A stretch of DNA of 64,000 bases from Mariannaea sp. PMI_226 (Eukaryota; Ascomycota; Sordariomycetes; Hypocreales; Nectriaceae). Each line of letters begins with the position of its first letter. The first letter of the stretch is position 1. Shown piece after piece: positions 24,301-34,730 of this stretch. The DNA lies in the NCBI GenBank assembly GCA_024336345.1, contig JANFOG010000001.1, positions 1,116,001-1,180,000 on the forward strand, in the 5' to 3' direction. Made by a program: the position numbers and the translations under genes. The notes under the pieces are model-generated. The model ran no database searches, had not been told where the DNA came from, and saw only the letters and a list, made by a program, of their open reading frames with translations.

Positions 24301-26528
24301 TACTCATGGATGCCATGCGGTACGTACCCATTGAGTAGCGGAGCACCAGATTTGTTTCTGACTTGGGTACACCAGCTTGGCGGATGCGATCAATCGATGT
24401 CATCTGCGTCCCACGTCCTGCCCGCGACCTGGCACCCTTCTCCCACACTTTGTTTCCTGCGGGTAATCCTCCTTCGGGCTTGTGGCTGTCTGAGCTACTG
24501 CTGAACTAGCACACCAGGCACTGGATGAAGTATGAACAACATTCATCTGGTCACATTTGCAATCCCATCGTTTTTTGGTACAGTGCGCCACTCTCAGGAA
24601 CTCGACCGCATCACCCCGGGTATGAACGATACCCATTCACCTTCAAAGGATCGTGGTGCGCGACTTTGTGTGCTCTTTTTGTTTTCCCCTTCTAACAAAA
24701 TCACCTCCTCGGTCCACCTGATTATATTTTAGACTGATTCACATTCTCCATTTGATCATGTTCCCGCCTTTTGTCTTTGTCGCACAGTTCTCGTAGCGTC
24801 TCAAGATTGGAAATACATGTACTATCATCTGAATGCCGGATCAGAAGAATCAGCCTTGGCTCAGATTGTTCTAATAGAGTACGGGAATTGCGAACCATCA
24901 TCACAAGCCTCAACTTCGGGGCTGATGGGGAACAACAGAAATAACAAGCTGCGCGTGCTGCCAGGACCTCCTCCATGCCGCCATTCCGTGCTGCACGTTG
25001 CAAGCAGCTCGTTTCTCTCCTCTTTGCTTTTGCTCTCAAGCAGCACAACTGAGTGGGTGGGGGGGCATCCTGTGATAGCATCGAGGTCAGAACGATTTTC
25101 AGTGACAAGGCTCTAAAAGCTAAAAAATAAAATAAAATAATTCTCTCCGAGTCTCAGCACGCAGCACCACGCGCGCAAGTGCTTTGGATAGAATTAATTA
25201 CGGTACCACACTTGCGAGATGAGAACCCTGCAATTCTTGTCAGCGCCTGCGGGCTGTTTTACTACCTACGCTGGGAACAGATGAATGGGTACCCTCCTCT
25301 GTAACTAATAATACTACGTATAATAACCAGCGCCAATGATCCTTGGGGCTTCGCGGCTCAAGCAACTCCAGCTGCCGAACGCGCCATTGACCCACCTACT
25401 CCAGGGCCGGGGAACGCCCCATTATTCTTTCACGGTGGTCTCCTCTGATACGTACCTGGACTTCTGGTGTTTCCGACTCTGATGGCCGCCCTGGGGATAC
25501 TGGGTGTTGCACGTCCAGAGAAACAGTAGTTCGCCCCACCCACAGTTAACGGTACGTACAGCACTATATCCATGGCCCCTTTCCTGGGCGACAAGAAGCG
25601 CCCGGACCAGTGTCGTACCGTATGCGGGTACTCAAAGGCCCAAGAACAGTCCCACAAGTTACTCTCTGGGGGCTCTGGGGGGAGAGAGGTAACTAGATAC
25701 TAGGAGGTCAACAACGGGCTGGGCCTTTGAGAATTTGTGAGTGGTGTGGATAGGTTGGTGGGTGCTTGGGGTGGGTGGGTGTCCGTGGTCACCAAAAGTG
25801 TGGTGGAGCCTTGGGTGAGAGCGAAATCCTGCGTGGGTGGGGGAGGCGTGAGATTCTTAGTCACACACCCACCATGAGAGGCCCGCAAGTCGCGCCAAAA
25901 AGCGCCGGAGGCTCCCAAGGGCCGTAAATAAAGTAAAATACTTACATGGGTGACCTGGGGTGGAGTCTTTCTCGCTTGACGCCTCACGCCTCCGTGTCTC
26001 TAAGCTGCCCGTTCCTTCCTTTCTCATGGGTAAGGGGAGTTTGCGAGGCTAGAGAAGGCCCTTCCTCCACCATCCTGTGCCTCCTCCCAACTCCCACTTT
26101 CTTCCTTTTTCACCCATTCCGACCTCTGGGTACGGCTTCATCGGCGTCAGCACCTCTTGTCTCTCTGCGCCCTGAGTCGCTCTCAGGACTGCTCGTCATA
26201 ACTTTGATCCTCTTCCCTCAACGCCCTTTCCCTTACTACTCTGGTTTCTCCCACTCCTTAGTGTCGCCAAGGCGTCTGTTGCGCTGTCGTAGTCGGTCAA
26301 GTCTTCGACACGCCTCTGGCATTGATCCCGTTCATTATCCATCTCGGGCGCTGCGACTGTCGCCAGCGCAAAGCGGATATTGAATCGCTTTTTCACGATA
26401 GCCTCACCTGCTGTCACCTATCTTTCTTTTCATTACATCTTCTCTTCTGCCCCTTGCGCCCTTGCAAATCATAGCCCAAAGGCCCATCACCCACCGCCCA
26501 TCGCACATAGCATATCACCCCAGTCAAG

Positions 26529-29500
26529 ATGGCGAATCATCACGCATCGCCGACCATGATGCAGATGCAGCAGCATCAGGGCCAGGTCCCGCCACCTCCA
26601 CCACCACCAGGTGTTCAGCCTCCTGGCCACTTCGCGCCGTCGCACCAGATTGCTGCTATGAACGAGGCTGTCTGGCTGCAGATTGGTAAGTCCCTTGTCG
26701 CGCATCCCTTTAGCTCAACTACTCACTCTCTTTGCAGGAAGTTTCTCCGAGCTCTTGCGCGTCCCTGACGAGGCTATGCACGCCTACGAGCGCGCTCTCC
26801 AGGCCAACCCCAATTCGACTGCCGCCATGAACGCGATTGGAATGCTCCTGAAGGGTCGTGAAGCATTCGACAAGGCCCTTGATTTCTTCCGAGCTATCGT
26901 CCAGATCGACGGAAACAATGGTGAGGCGTGGGGAAACCTTGGTATGTTGCGTCCTTGACCTTGCCTATCAGGCGTAAGTTGGTTAACATTTTACCAGGTC
27001 ATTGCTACCTTATGACGGAGAATCTCCAAAAAGCCTACGATGCTTACCAGCAAGCACTTGTTAACCTTAGAGACCCTAAAGTATGTTTTGACTCTCATCA
27101 CTCGCTGTTGATGCTACCACCTACTCCCCGCTTGGCCAAAAGCTAATTACGATGCGCAGGACCCAATGCTCTGGTATGGCATCGGTATTCTCTACGACAG
27201 ATATGGCAGTTACGACTACGCCGAGGAGGCTTTCTCTCAGGTCATGCACATTCAGCCTGAGTTTGAAAAGGCCAACGAGATCTATTTTAGACTTGGAATA
27301 ATCTACAAGCAACAGTCCAAGTTCGCCCAATCTCTTGACGTAAGTACAATAGTGCCGGAACATCTCGACACTTCTCGCTAACCTGCCAATAGTGCTTCAA
27401 GTACATCGTTGGTTCCCCCCCAGGTCCCTTGACCCAGGAGGATATCTGGTTCCAGATTGGTCATGTCCATGAGCAACAGAAAGACGTGAGCTGCCTGAAA
27501 ATCCACCGAAATCAACATCCTGCTCACTCTCTCCAATAGTTTGATAGCGCCAAGGCTGCTTATCAGCGCGTCTTGGACCATTCTCCCAACCACGCCAAGG
27601 TTCTCCAGCAACTGGGCTGGCTACATCACCAACAGAGTAATACTTATGAAAGCCAAGATCGGGCTATTCAGTATTTGGAGAAATCTGTCAGCGCAGGTAC
27701 GAACATTTTGCAATCACTACCGCCCCAAGCTCAACACTAACTTCAAGTAGACAACCAAGATGCGCAGAGCTGGTACCTGCTTGGTCGTTGCTACATGTCT
27801 CAGCAGAAATATCCCAAGGCATATGAAGCCTATCAGCAGGCAGTCTACCGTGACGGGAAGAACCCGACATTTTGGTGTTCGATCGGCGTGCTTTACTATC
27901 AAATCAACCAGTATCGAGATGCACTTGACGCTTATTCCCGAGCTATTCGCCTGAACCCTTACATTTCGGAAGTTTGGTATGACCTGGGAACTTTGGTATG
28001 TTGGCTCAATCAAACCTACATCTCTTTTTAATACTAACAAGTAACAGTACGAGAGCTGCAACAACCAGATCACTGATGCCCTGGACGCATATCAACGTGC
28101 TGCCGAGCTTGACCCTGGCAACCCTCACATTAAGGCTCGTCTCCAGCTTCTGCGCTCTGGTGGTACAAATGGCGGTCCTCCTCCCTCTGCCCCCCAACCT
28201 GCCGACGTGCACCCGCAAGCTTATCAGGCTGCTGGCCCGGTCGGTCCCCAATGGGGCGGTTCTGCTCAACAGCCTCCTGCCTCTGGCCCGCCTCCTCCTC
28301 CACAGGGCGCTGGAGAGAATTGGGCTGGTCGACTCTCCAACATCAACCCCCCTCCTCAGCCCCCAAATCCCTATGAGTCTCGCGGGGAATTCCGAGGTGG
28401 CCCAGCCCCTCCGCTGCAGCGACAACCTAGCCCTCCGCAAGAGCAGCAAATGCGCCAGCCTTATAGTGACCCCAGTCGACCGGGGCCTGCACGACGAGGA
28501 AGTCCTCCTCAGAGCCATCAGTACTCGCAGCCTCCGCCTCTGCCTCCCCAGACCCAATCGTCGGCCCCGGTATCTGAGCGTCGTGTTGCGAACCCCAACT
28601 GGGGCGGGGCTACGCCTTCTGCTTCAGCTCCTCCATCCAGCAATGCGAACGGAGCCAACCCTCCCAACGGCCTGGCACCTTTCCGGCCAACTAATAGCCC
28701 CCGCCCTGATGGCCGCCCAGTCCATGACAGCCGCATCCCGTCCCCTAAGTCAGCATATCCCCAGCATCAAGCACCGCCTCCTTTGTATCCTCATCATCCG
28801 GAGATGTCGGCCCAGGGAGGTCCTGACAATGGCCCTCCTGGCCCTCCTGGCCCATCAGGTCCTCCAGGTCCTCCATCTGCTGTTGCTGATGCCGCTGTCC
28901 AGAGGCTTGATGACCGACCGGCCTCAGTTGCGGCTGTTGGTCCCAAGCGACTGCGTGAGTGGGAAGAGGAATCTATCGCGAAGAAGCAAGCCAATGATGA
29001 GAACCGTGCCCGCCTTGACGATATGCGCCACCGACGGCCTTCCACTCCTCCTCGTGACTCATATCGCCGTAACTCGTCTGAGGCCCGTCGGGCTGATGAT
29101 GTACGGAGAGCTGATGAGCAGCGACGTGGTGAGGAACCTAGAAGGCCGGATGAAAGCCGTCACCCTGTTGACAGCTACCATCCTTCCGATGCTGCTCACC
29201 ACCCGCCTAATCATGCTCCTGGTCCCAACCACCTTCCTCCGATGCAGCAAGGTCCTCCTTCGCTATCTGGAGTTCACGATAAGCCTTCGGCAGCTCCTAC
29301 CAAGGAGGAGCGGACCCAAAGCCTGGACCACACTCCTGCCTCCCGTCCAGCTCCTCCCGCTGAGACCGAAAGGGCTGCTAGGAAAATGGAAGTGGACGAA
29401 GATTACGATGATAGTGGAGAAGATGAGAAGAAAGCGGGTGTTGTCTCCAATGGATCTGGCCCAGCTTCTAATGCCGGAGACTCAAAGACTGTTGCTACTA

Positions 29501-29547
29501 GTGTCTCTGTCAACGGAGTCTCGGGTCCTGCAACAAAAGTTGAGTGA
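26529..29547 (+). CDS. SSN6: Ssn6/Cyc8-type TPR co-repressor
   Basis: Eight exons (26529-26685, 26738-26941, 26998-27080, 27160-27339, 27393-27486, 27541-27696, 27751-27995, 28048-29547); 872 residues. Ssn6 (RCM-1 in Neurospora) partners Tup1 to form a general co-repressor recruited by DNA-binding repressors. The N-terminus is Gln/Pro-rich (HHASPTMMQMQQHQGQ). Tandem TPRs occupy about residues 50-400; examples are AMHAYERALQANPNSTAA, YDYAEEAFSQVMHIQP, AYEAYQQAVYRDGKNP and ALDAYSRAIRLNPYISE. The C-terminal half is one long exon of low-complexity Pro-, Arg- and Asp-rich sequence ending in VSGPATKVE. All seven introns lie in or at the edge of the TPR half. The upstream 10 kb lacks any other protein gene, so this regulator may have an unusually long control region. 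Confidence 0.96.
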
Positions 29548-30255
29548 GGTGTGGATAATGTGATTTTCTCATTCGGAAGAGTTTTGCGGTGTACTAAATA
29601 GTGATTTCTTTTTTCTTTTCCTTTCACATGTATACCACGTCAAAGGGGGGGGTGGGGGGTCTGGTTTCTTTTGTCTTGCTGAAGTCGCCAAAGTATTCAG
29701 TCCTGGGGCAACGGATTTTTCTTGGCTATGAGACTTCAAGGCGAAAATTTATATCTATCAGGGTCTAAACGTATAGCTCCTGAGCAACTAGTATTTATAT
29801 CGTTTGAACAACACATGGCGAATGCGATATTCCTTTTTGTATCTGTCTACGTTCATGTCAACGTGACTCTGTATTCCCTGTTTCATACTCTGTACTTCTT
29901 GCACAGTCTTTCAGAACCCCAGAACAACCGACAGGGGCGGGCGGTGAAGCATAAACGGACGTGGATCATAATTATCACGTGATCATAGGCTAATCACTGG
30001 TGGATGACTGTTGGTCGCATTTTTTTTTGTTTCGGGCAAGTACAAAGTACCGAAGTACATACCCTAGGGCTGGTTGGGCTGAGTTTTCAACTCAAAACGG
30101 GGTCTGAGAACAAAAAAAGTGCGCAGTGTGCACGGACCACTTTTTCGCTTAAAATTTCACCCACAAGTTATTTGTCTTGTGTTCCTACCTTTTTTTCCTT
30201 CAGCAGGCTTCGTCAACTTCATACTAACCCCCTCAAACCACACAGCCCGCCCAAA
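29548..30255. other. Spacer between SSN6 and RPL3
   Basis: This holds the SSN6 3' UTR and the RPL3 promoter. A G-run lies at 29645-29658 and a perfect ATCACGTGAT palindrome at 29974-29983. Pyrimidine-rich sequence precedes the RPL3 start. Confidence 0.55.
29974..29983. promoter_or_regulatory. ATCACGTGAT palindrome (E-box/bHLH or bZIP-type)
   Basis: A perfect 10-bp palindrome with a CACGTG core, about 275 bp upstream of the RPL3 start codon. Cbf1-like bHLH factors recognise such sites in fungi. Role here is inferred. Confidence 0.35.
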
Positions 30256-31698
30256 ATGAGTGTAAGTTGGTGATGGCGACAATGGGTTTGTGATAATACT
30301 GACTTCAATTAGCACCGCAAGTACGAGGCTCCCCGTCACGGCTCCCTGGCTTACCTGCCAAGGAAGCGCGCTGCCCGTCACCGTGGAAAGGTCAAGTCGT
30401 GAGTATACCTGTTTGCAAAGACAACCCAAAAGAAGAAAAAAATCTTTCAATGTCGAGCTTCAAATGAAGATTGGCTAACCGGATGGCTGAACAGCTTCCC
30501 CAAGGATGACGCCAAGAAGCCCGTCCACCTGACTGCCGCCATGGGCTACAAGGCCGGTATGACCACCATCGTCCGTGACCTCGACCGACCCGGCGCGAAG
30601 GCGAACAAGAAGGAGGTTGTGGAGGCTGTTTCTATCATCGATACCCCCCCTGTACGAACAATGCAGCCCGCTTGGCTTTGTGCCTATGGCTAACATCTTT
30701 TAGATGATCGTTGTTGGTCTTGTGGGCTACATCGAGACTCCCCGTGGTCTCCGATCTCTCACCACCGTCTGGGCTGAGCATTTGAGCGACGAGGTGAAGC
30801 GCCGCTTCTACAAGAACTGGTACAAGAGCAAGAAGAAGGCTTTCACCAAGTACGCCAAGAAGCACTCCGAGAACAGCGGTGCTTCCATCACCCGTGAGCT
30901 CGAGCGCATCAAGAAGTACTGCACCGTTGTCCGTGTCCTCGCCCACACCCAGATCCGCAAGACCCCCCTCAAGCAGAAGAAGGCCCACCTTATGGAGATC
31001 CAGGTCAACGGTGGCTCCGTTGCCGACAAGGTTGCTTTCGGCCAGGAGCTTTTCGAGAAGCCCGTCGACATCTCTTCCATCTTCGAGCAGGATGAGATGA
31101 TTGATGTCATCGCCGTTACCAAGGGTCACGGTTTCAACGGTGTCACCTCCCGATGGGGCACCAAGAAGCTTCCTCGCAAGACTCACAAGGGTCTCCGAAA
31201 GGTTGCTTGTATCGGTGCTTGGCATCCTTCCCACGTCCAGTGGACTGTTGCCCGTGCCGGTCAGATGGGTTACCACCACCGTACCTCGGTCAACCACAAG
31301 ATCTACCGCATTGGCAGCGGCTCTGCTGACGACAGCGCCTCCACTGAGATCGATGTCACCAAGAAGAAGATCACTCCGTATGTTTATGCTATTAATTCTT
31401 GACAGCTGAAAGTGGTTTGAAAAAGTTGCTAACCTGATTTTGTAGCATGGGTGGTTTCGTCCGCTATGGTGATGTCAACAACGACTTCGTCATGGTCAAG
31501 GGTTCTATCCCTGGTACCAAGAAGCGTGTCATGACTCTCCGCAAGTCCATGTTCACCCACACCTCCCGCAAGGCTCTTGAGAAGGTCAGCCTCAAGTGGA
31601 TCGATACCTCATCCGAGTTCGGCCACGGTGCCTTCCAGACCCCTGCCGAGAAGAAGCAGTACCAGGGTACTCTCAAGAAGGATCTTGCTTCCGCTTAA
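30256..31698 (+). CDS. RPL3: 60S ribosomal protein L3 (uL3)
   Basis: Five exons (30256-30261, 30313-30398, 30495-30651, 30704-31377, 31446-31698); 391 residues, the normal eukaryotic length. uL3 lies at the peptidyl-transferase centre of the large subunit. The first exon encodes only Met-Ser, a common layout for fungal ribosomal-protein genes. Hallmarks are [19 protein letters not shown] at the N-terminus, [20 protein letters not shown], and [15 protein letters not shown], which contains the conserved histidine methylated in yeast and the tryptophan of the central 'finger' reaching toward the catalytic centre. Codon use is heavily C-biased, as expected for very high expression. It follows SSN6 in tandem, with no sign of shared transcription. 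Confidence 0.99.
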
Positions 31699-32587
31699 AG
31701 CGGGTGCTAAATTTCTTTCTTTGTTATGGCCATTGCATCGGTGTCGAGGGTTGGTTCTTCGCCTTACATTTGGGCTGGGTTAGGTTTCACGCTGGAATGA
31801 ACGTAAAAAAAAGACCAGCTAGAGGGATGGATCCAAAAATTATAACGAGATTCCCAATGTTAATTCGACTCGAACTGTTCGCTTGGTGACTTTGCTAAGT
31901 TCCCCATTATTTCCATAATGTTGTGTAGTGTCGTGTGAGCGAGTGAGTGAGTGAATTTTTTTTTATGTAGATGTTCAGGAAAACTTTCCCAGCTGGGAAA
32001 TGCCCATCCGTCAAGAGGTAGCCTAGTCGTACATAGTATTCACGTACGCAAGGCTTTTGCGGGTTGGTCGCTTGGCAAGGTTCGTAGTCACTTGGGAGTT
32101 TTAGTCCTGGTTGACGTATCGCCGCTCTGTAGTCCGCTCTTTGCAGATCCAACAAGACCTTTCACTGAAGTGATGACGCCGTGATGGGAGTGTGGCTATC
32201 ATTTAAATAGTCTCTCTCACTGGTTGGTTGGCTTGCTGCTGGATGATCCAATGTGGAAGCCGGCCAACCGCACGTCTTTGCCAGCCTGACGTCACCCCCG
32301 CTCCAACTGAAAACATGCAGCTTCTGTCCCACCTTGACAGCATTCAATATTTCCTCATGACTCTCAAACTACTGAACGCAGCCCAACTCATCAGACATCG
32401 CTCTCCCTCTGTGTTGACTACGGGATCATTGACAAGCCGTTTCAACCGCGCACGATCTTTCAATCTTCTACAATTTCCAGCACCAGCATCAGCACCAGCA
32501 GCCACATCGGTGGTATCACTTGGTTGTCGTCATCCGCAGGCCTCCATTTGTGCCCCGCGCTACCTGAGCCTCACTCGATCACTCAAA
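31699..32587. other. Spacer with in-frame leader of the next gene
   Basis: The RPL3 3' UTR is followed by the upstream region of the 156-residue protein. From 32228 to 32587 the frame of that protein stays open, with ATGs including 32357; see the finding on the possible presequence. Confidence 0.5.
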
Positions 32588-33178
32588 ATGGCTAGCGACG
32601 ACGACTACATGAACTTCCTGAACAAGGCCAACCAGGATACTGGCTCGGCGGTGGCCCAGAGCAGCGAAAGACCGGTGCTCAAGGCCAAGGACGCGGGCAG
32701 CGAGGTGCCCAAGGAGATTCAGGCTGTGTGCCAGGAGGCTGTGTACATTAGCGAAGCTGATGAGCCCTTCGAGGAGGTTTCCCTCCACTGGGATGGTGAA
32801 AATAGGCTGCCGACTGAGTGTAAGTATATAAGTGATTTCTTCCCCCGTTGGACACCCCCCCCCCCCCCCCTAAATCGCTTTGCATGCCAGATTTCTGTAA
32901 CTAACATACACGCCTCTCTCTTTTTCCCCCGTCTCTCAGCGGAGTTTGCCAAGCTTACAAATTCTCCCTCCGATGCTAAAATCTCTATCATGGATCCCCT
33001 CGAATGGGATTCTAAGGGTCAATATATCAACGTTCTGGAGGCGGTGCGGAAGGCGACGCAAGGTAACGATGTCAGGGTGTACCGTGTAGAACGGGATGCG
33101 ACAAGGGTCGAGTACTGGCTTGTTTCCTCCAAGGATGGTAAGCTGGTGGGAGCCAAGGCTTTGAGCATTGAGAGCTAA
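32588..33178 (+). CDS. Small conserved fungal protein of unknown function
   Basis: Two exons (32588-32819, 32940-33178) give 156 residues from the ATG of MASDDDYMNFLNKANQDTG. The 120-nt intron contains a run of 16 C. The protein is soluble and acidic, with VYISEADEPFEEVSLHWDG near residue 60 and a C-terminal alpha/beta part (IMDPLEWDSKGQYINVLEA, DVRVYRVERDATRVEYWLV). I recognise this pattern as a widespread, uncharacterised family in filamentous ascomycetes, but no activity is known to me. The start AAAATGG has good context. A longer product starting at 32357 or earlier is possible, because the frame upstream is open and reads like a mitochondrial presequence. Confidence 0.8.
   Translation: MASDDDYMNFLNKANQDTGSAVAQSSERPVLKAKDAGSEVPKEIQAVCQEAVYISEADEPFEEVSLHWDGENRLPTECKYISDFFPRWTPPPPPLNRFACQISVTNIHASLFFPRLSAEFAKLTNSPSDAKISIMDPLEWDSKGQYINVLEAVRKATQGNDVRVYRVERDATRVEYWLVSSKDGKLVGAKALSIES
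32855..32870. repeat. Poly-C tract within intron
   Basis: Sixteen consecutive C bases inside the intron of the 156-residue protein gene, between the donor and the branch-site region. Confidence 0.9.
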
Positions 33179-34004
33179 GCCCTGTCAAACGCGTTGCAGG
33201 TGGTATAGGAATATGAAATTGATAGTATGCGTCATCTTCCCCCATGCTCCCTCGTCTCGTTCATGGCAGTATCAGGCCAAGGTCTCAGTCAGCATTGCCT
33301 TTTTTTTTTGTTCTCGTGTGAACTTCCCGGGATAGCTTCCAAATACAGCAAGAGTTTAGAGGTTGTTAAGGTGACGTGAAATGAGAATCCTGCTTCAAGC
33401 TGGAATGGGAGATGGTCAGAGTGTAAAAGACTTGACTGAGTAGCAGCTTGTGTGCTAGCCACCGCTGACTTTGCCAGAGGCGATTTACACAAATGACGTA
33501 GCGAACAATGTTTCGTATATATGACGAGAAGGACGATATCATACCTGGTATATCTTTTGTGTGTCTGGGTTGGTATAGAGTCGCCTTTCTTAATTGTAAC
33601 TCATTGATAGTAGCTCCTGACTAGAGTTTCTATTCATATTCCAGGCATTTCAGTTGCTACAGATATCGATGCAACTGAAGTTAAAAACAACAGCTTGCGT
33701 CTCTTTTCGTCACAGATACCGGTAGTTAAAGTAGAAAAATAAAATAAAATAAGAGGTAAGAAGGACAAAACAAAATACAAAAAAGAGTGCAGAAGAGGAT
33801 AATAGAGGAATAATAGATCTAACATATAGTTATGCCTAACTAACATTCACCAAGATTTTTCGCCAGGAGCGTATCGAGTAGTAGGCCACTTTCTTCCCTT
33901 GTCTAGTCAAGCGTGTTGTTCATGAATGTGACAAGCACCAAAACCAATAAAGTAAATATAGAGCAGTTCATAATAAAAAAGTATCAAAAATGTCAAAAAG
34001 ACAA
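33179..34004. other. Spacer between the 156-residue gene and tRNA-Glu
   Basis: Moderately A/T-rich 3' flank. No supported gene. Confidence 0.5.
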
Positions 34005-34094
34005 CTCCGGTACAGGGAATCGAACCCTGGGCTCCGCGGAACTGATCTCTCAGGTTATGAGAGCGCGAAATGTTAGCCACTACACCATACCGGA
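34005..34094 (-). tRNA. tRNA-Glu (CTC), with intron
   Basis: Read on the minus strand, acceptor TCCGGTA (34094-34088) pairs with TACCGGA (34012-34006). The D-arm is GTGT/ACAT, the anticodon stem is TCGCG/CGCGG with one G-T pair, anticodon CTC is at 34061-34059, and the T-arm is CAGGG-TTCGATT-CCCTG. An 18-nt intron (34040-34057) sits one base after the anticodon. The discriminator base is G; CCA is not encoded. Confidence 0.95.
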
Positions 34095-34730
34095 TAGTGG
34101 TGATTGTTGATACTGCTGCGTGAATTGTATACTAAGTAGCACCCGCGGTGGCATCCTGTTGCCGCAGCATATGAGTCGACTGGCCGCGTATAGGAGGAAT
34201 GGAAGAATGGAAGATTTGTTGTAAATAATGGATAGTATTGTAATACTTGTTGGTACAGTGACCTTCAAATTCATCATGGGTTATATTTCCTCACTGATTC
34301 CATATCCCCTTATCCATTTGACATGAGGTGCCTCCCTACTCATACAGTTTTACACAGAAATCATAAATATAAGCCAAAGACAAAAGCCTCCCCGAAATCC
34401 AATTCCTTACAAAGATGTGTTGTACCCCCCCAAAAAAAAACGCCATTTTCCAATGCTTTCAGATCATATACCCCTTCCCCTGACTCCTTGATAAATATAT
34501 TAATTCCATTTGCCATGTTCATTTCCTTCTCTCATTTCTGCGTATCTGCATGCATGTGTGTCTGGGGCGTGTTTGTATGTGTGTGTATTTATTTATCCAA
34601 TCATTTACACAGTCTCCCCTGGTATCAGAATGTCCCTCTTTGGTTCAGTCTGTTTGCCGTGCGGTTGAGCTACCAGTTCCGCGGGGATCGGTGTAAGTCG
34701 CTTCGACTTGGTGAGATGCCGCCGCGACTT
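34095..34730. other. Spacer downstream of the 435-residue gene
   Basis: 3' flank of the minus-strand gene at 34731 and upstream flank of tRNA-Glu. Short A- and C-rich tracts near 34425-34445; no supported gene. Confidence 0.5.

Larger units (their letters stand above)
16677..26528. other. 10 kb gene-poor region upstream of SSN6
   Basis: No frame here carries a recognisable domain, a credible splice chain or coding-like composition; the longest frames (about 150-170 codons) overlap on opposite strands. Contents are microsatellites, A/T tracts, many GGTACC and TACC/GGTA words, and three TACTCCGTA/TACGGAGTA copies (19062-19072, 20638-20646, 21195-21203). No transposase, reverse transcriptase, LTR or terminal repeat was seen. 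The right end (about 25.9-26.5 kb) is pyrimidine-rich and is likely the promoter and leader of SSN6. Long non-coding transcripts are possible but cannot be read from sequence. Confidence 0.6.

Noticed and set aside
16677..26528. Transposon or secondary-metabolite remnants in the 10 kb gap
   Set aside because: No reverse transcriptase, transposase, polyketide or peptide synthase motifs, no long terminal repeats, and no strong A/T bias of the kind left by RIP.
27998..29563. 521-codon frame overlapping SSN6 on the same strand
   Set aside because: It is the shifted frame of the low-complexity C-terminal exon of SSN6. The other frame continues the TPR protein through a proper intron.
30635..31297. 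220-codon minus-strand frame opposite RPL3
   Set aside because: Same codon-bias artefact; the sense strand encodes L3 with clean splice sites.
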